Assembly: GCF_003148465.1 (NCBI RefSeq) | Contig: NZ_QGGI01000001.1 | Coordinates: forward strand, 159,170-223,169 | Length of the DNA stretch: 64,000 bases | DNA from: Oceanotoga teriensis | GTDB lineage: Bacteria > Thermotogota > Thermotogae > Petrotogales > Petrotogaceae | Direction of reading: 5' to 3' | In this document: piece after piece, positions 62,012 through 64,000 of the stretch | Numbering within the stretch: position 1 is the first letter of the stretch | Layout: every line of letters begins with the position of its first letter | Program-made: the position numbers and the translations under genes | Notes under the pieces: generated by a model | The model's database searches: none | What the model was told of the DNA's origin: nothing | The model's input: only the letters and a program-made list of their open reading frames with translations

Positions 62012-63991
62012 ATGAAAAGCATCAAATTGAAAGTTATTTTATTAATTATTGTTATTTCATTCATACCTTTAGCAATTGTATCTTTTTTTAGCACTTACAA
62101 TTATTATAATACTGTAAAAACTAATGTTGATGAAACATTATTATTACAAAATGAAAAGACAAAACTTTTTTTTGAAAACACAAATTCCAATCTCGAAGAA
62201 TTCATGATATTTTTATCTAATGAAGAAAATGTAATAAACTCTAAAGAAAATAAAAATTCAGAACAAACATTTTTAATGACATCTTTTGCAAACATTCAAC
62301 AAAAATATACTTATATTAGAAATGTATTTATTGGATTAGAAGATGGAGTCTTTTTTATGAAACCAGATCAAAAATTACCGGATGATTATGATCCAAGAAT
62401 TAGAGATTGGTATAAAAATTCTTTAATCACCGATGATGTATTATTTACAGATCCTTATGTAGATGCAGCGAGTGGCGATCTAGTAATATCTATTACTAAA
62501 AGAGTCAAAAATTCAAATATTACTACAGGTGTTGTAGGAATAGATATTTCAATGGTTTCATATATAAATTCTCTTAAAGACAGTGAAATATTCAACTCTT
62601 CTCACTCGTTTATAATGAACAATGATGGAACTGTATTAATAGACACTATTCCTGAAAATATTGGAAAATCAATATCGGACAGTAATCTATTCAAAAGTAT
62701 AAATAATGATAATGGAAAATCTGAATATATTGATTCAAATACAAAAGAAAAAAGATTTATATACTTTAACACCCTTGAAAATGGTTGGATATTGGTAACT
62801 TCAGTTCAAACAAAAGAAGTTCTATCTCAAGCAACACAAGTACTCATAACGATGCTAATATTCTCAACAACAATAATAATAATATCATTAATCATAGGAA
62901 TTATTTTTGTAAAAAAAGTAATAAGTGATCCTTTAACAAAATTAAAAGAAAAAATAAAAATATTTGGAACAGGAGATTTAAATGTAAATTTCGAAACTAA
63001 ATTGAAAGACGAAATTGGAATTATAGCCAACAGTTTAAATGAAATGGCAATAAATATAAAAGAACTAATGAATTCAATAAATGAAGCATCTGAAAATATC
63101 AATTCTTCTTCAAATGATTTGGCAAGTGTAGCCGAAGAGAGCTCAGCAGGAACTGAAGAATTAAGTTCTCAAATGAATTTTATAGAAAATAAATTAGAAG
63201 ATAGTTCATCTGCCGTTGAAGAAATAACAAGTGGAATAGAAGAAATGGCTTCAAGTTCTTCTACACTATCAAATGCAGCACAGTCATTATTAACATCGAC
63301 TAAAGACACCAAAATTTCTACAACAAATGGTTTAAAAACAATAAAAGCTATAACATTAGAAATTAATGAAGCTTCAAAAAAATCAAAAGATTCTCAAAGA
63401 AATGTTGACAATTTATCTAAAAAATCAGAAAATGTTGGTAAAATAGTAGATTCTATAGATTCCATAACTCAACAAACAAATCTTTTAGCTTTAAATGCAG
63501 CTATTGAAGCAGCTCGTGCTGGAGAAGCTGGAAAAGGTTTTGCTGTAGTTGCAGATGAAATAAGGAAACTTGCTGAAGAAAGTGCTAAAGCAACCAATGA
63601 AATATCACAAATACTTTTAGAAATAAAAGATGATACCAATACAGTAAACAAATCAACTCTTGAAACTACTGATGTAATAGAAAAAGCCAATGAAAGTATG
63701 ACATTAGTAGCTAAAGAATTTGAAGTTATTTCAGATAAGATAATTCAAATAAATGAACAAATAGAAAGTATAACTGCTACATCTGAAGAACAAAGTGCAA
63801 GTACTCAAGAAATGAGTGCAGCTATGGACAGAGTAGCAAAAGGAATAGTAGAAATAAATTCGCAAGTAAAAGATGCAACCAAAGCTGTTTTTGATCAATC
63901 AGAAGCTGCTCAACATGTAAGTGCTAACTCTGAAGAATTGGCTGCATTATCAGATGGCTTAATTTCACAAGTAAATAAATTTAAATTTTAA
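62012..63991 (+). CDS. Methyl-accepting chemotaxis protein with amino-acid-type dCache domain
   Basis: 659 aa. Membrane helix 1 (~8-30), periplasmic double Cache domain (~35-275), helix 2 (~280-303), HAMP (~305-358), then the signalling helices with the receptor tip [43 protein letters not shown]. The sensor domain has Tyr126, Arg131, Trp133, Tyr134, Tyr149 and Asp178, the residues and exact spacing of the dCache_1AA amino-acid-binding motif. It would report amino acids to CheA/CheW; the adaptation enzyme CheB is at 18334. ATG at 62012 follows GGGAGGTG; the GTG at 62003 is in that site. Confidence 0.95.
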   Translation: MKSIKLKVILLIIVISFIPLAIVSFFSTYNYYNTVKTNVDETLLLQNEKTKLFFENTNSNLEEFMIFLSNEENVINSKENKNSEQTFLMTSFANIQQKYTYIRNVFIGLEDGVFFMKPDQKLPDDYDPRIRDWYKNSLITDDVLFTDPYVDAASGDLVISITKRVKNSNITTGVVGIDISMVSYINSLKDSEIFNSSHSFIMNNDGTVLIDTIPENIGKSISDSNLFKSINNDNGKSEYIDSNTKEKRFIYFNTLENGWILVTSVQTKEVLSQATQVLITMLIFSTTIIIISLIIGIIFVKKVISDPLTKLKEKIKIFGTGDLNVNFETKLKDEIGIIANSLNEMAINIKELMNSINEASENINSSSNDLASVAEESSAGTEELSSQMNFIENKLEDSSSAVEEITSGIEEMASSSSTLSNAAQSLLTSTKDTKISTTNGLKTIKAITLEINEASKKSKDSQRNVDNLSKKSENVGKIVDSIDSITQQTNLLALNAAIEAARAGEAGKGFAVVADEIRKLAEESAKATNEISQILLEIKDDTNTVNKSTLETTDVIEKANESMTLVAKEFEVISDKIIQINEQIESITATSEEQSASTQEMSAAMDRVAKGIVEINSQVKDATKAVFDQSEAAQHVSANSEELAALSDGLISQVNKFKF

Positions 63992-64000
63992 CTTAAACCT

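Overview
The window is about 64 kb of AT-rich chromosomal DNA (well under one third G+C by eye). It is densely packed with bacterial genes carrying strong GGAGG/GAGGTGA-type ribosome binding sites. The gene set is that of an anaerobe: ferredoxin-dependent 2-oxoacid oxidoreductase subunits, a class I hybrid cluster protein, the MEP isoprenoid enzyme IspD, GatA/GatB, and chemotaxis proteins. My best guess is the Thermotogota, order Petrotogales (Oceanotoga/Geotoga-like). This rests on composition and gene style only; a low-GC Firmicute or Fusobacterium is not formally excluded. I see no rRNA, CRISPR array, transposase or phage gene.

Layout. 1-4960 (+): lipid and envelope genes (PlsC end, polyprenyl synthase, a lipase-fold protein lacking its catalytic residues, a TPR membrane protein). 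4990-5064 (-): tRNA-Gly(CCC). 5126-9694 (+): lgt, a membrane metalloprotease-like protein, a Ca/Na exchanger, an UPF0173 hydrolase and an alkaline phosphatase. 9775-9916 (+): a promoter-hairpins-terminator unit that looks like a small RNA with a C-rich anti-Shine-Dalgarno loop. 9981-16632 (+): O-antigen-ligase-like protein, small membrane protein, DegV, RecG, RsmD. 16642-23702 (-): amidase, LysM protein, CheB, DgkA, Kor gamma and beta, dCMP deaminase, HemW-like protein, envelope protein. 23749-30513 (-): ROK kinase, rhomboid, HD hydrolase, Hsp33, GatA, GatB.

30678-40044 is the most interesting third. It has IspD, a stand-alone CarH-like B12-binding protein, PAP2 phosphatase, a 20-codon leader ORF before an MFS gene, and a minimal predicted di-heme membrane cytochrome paired with a secreted DOMON protein. 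Then comes a compact operon of a cytoplasmic binding-protein-fold protein, a UreG/HypB-like GTPase, an ABC ATPase with no permease, and the hybrid cluster protein. That operon starts at a promoter with a GTAAC-N4-GTTAC palindrome centred at -41.5. I propose it is a nitrosative-stress or hybrid-cluster maturation/repair system. 40092-46124: an AraC regulator (probably using an ATT start codon) divergent from two ABC half-exporters and a MATE pump.

46168-57854 (-) is a catabolic operon: KAS III-like enzyme, SDR reductase, CoA-transferase, thiolase, then a complete Liv-type ABC importer in which the LivM permease is fused to an alpha/beta hydrolase, and last a regulator with two TetR DNA-binding domains. 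An 18-bp direct repeat spaced 22 bp sits on its promoter, a plausible operator for the double regulator. The enzymes would take up a short-chain (possibly 3-hydroxy) acid, activate it to the CoA ester, oxidise it and cleave it to acetyl-CoA. 58219-63991: a methyltransferase, an MFS protein, a membrane-anchored papain-like amidase, and a chemoreceptor whose dCache domain carries the amino-acid-sensor motif at exact spacing.
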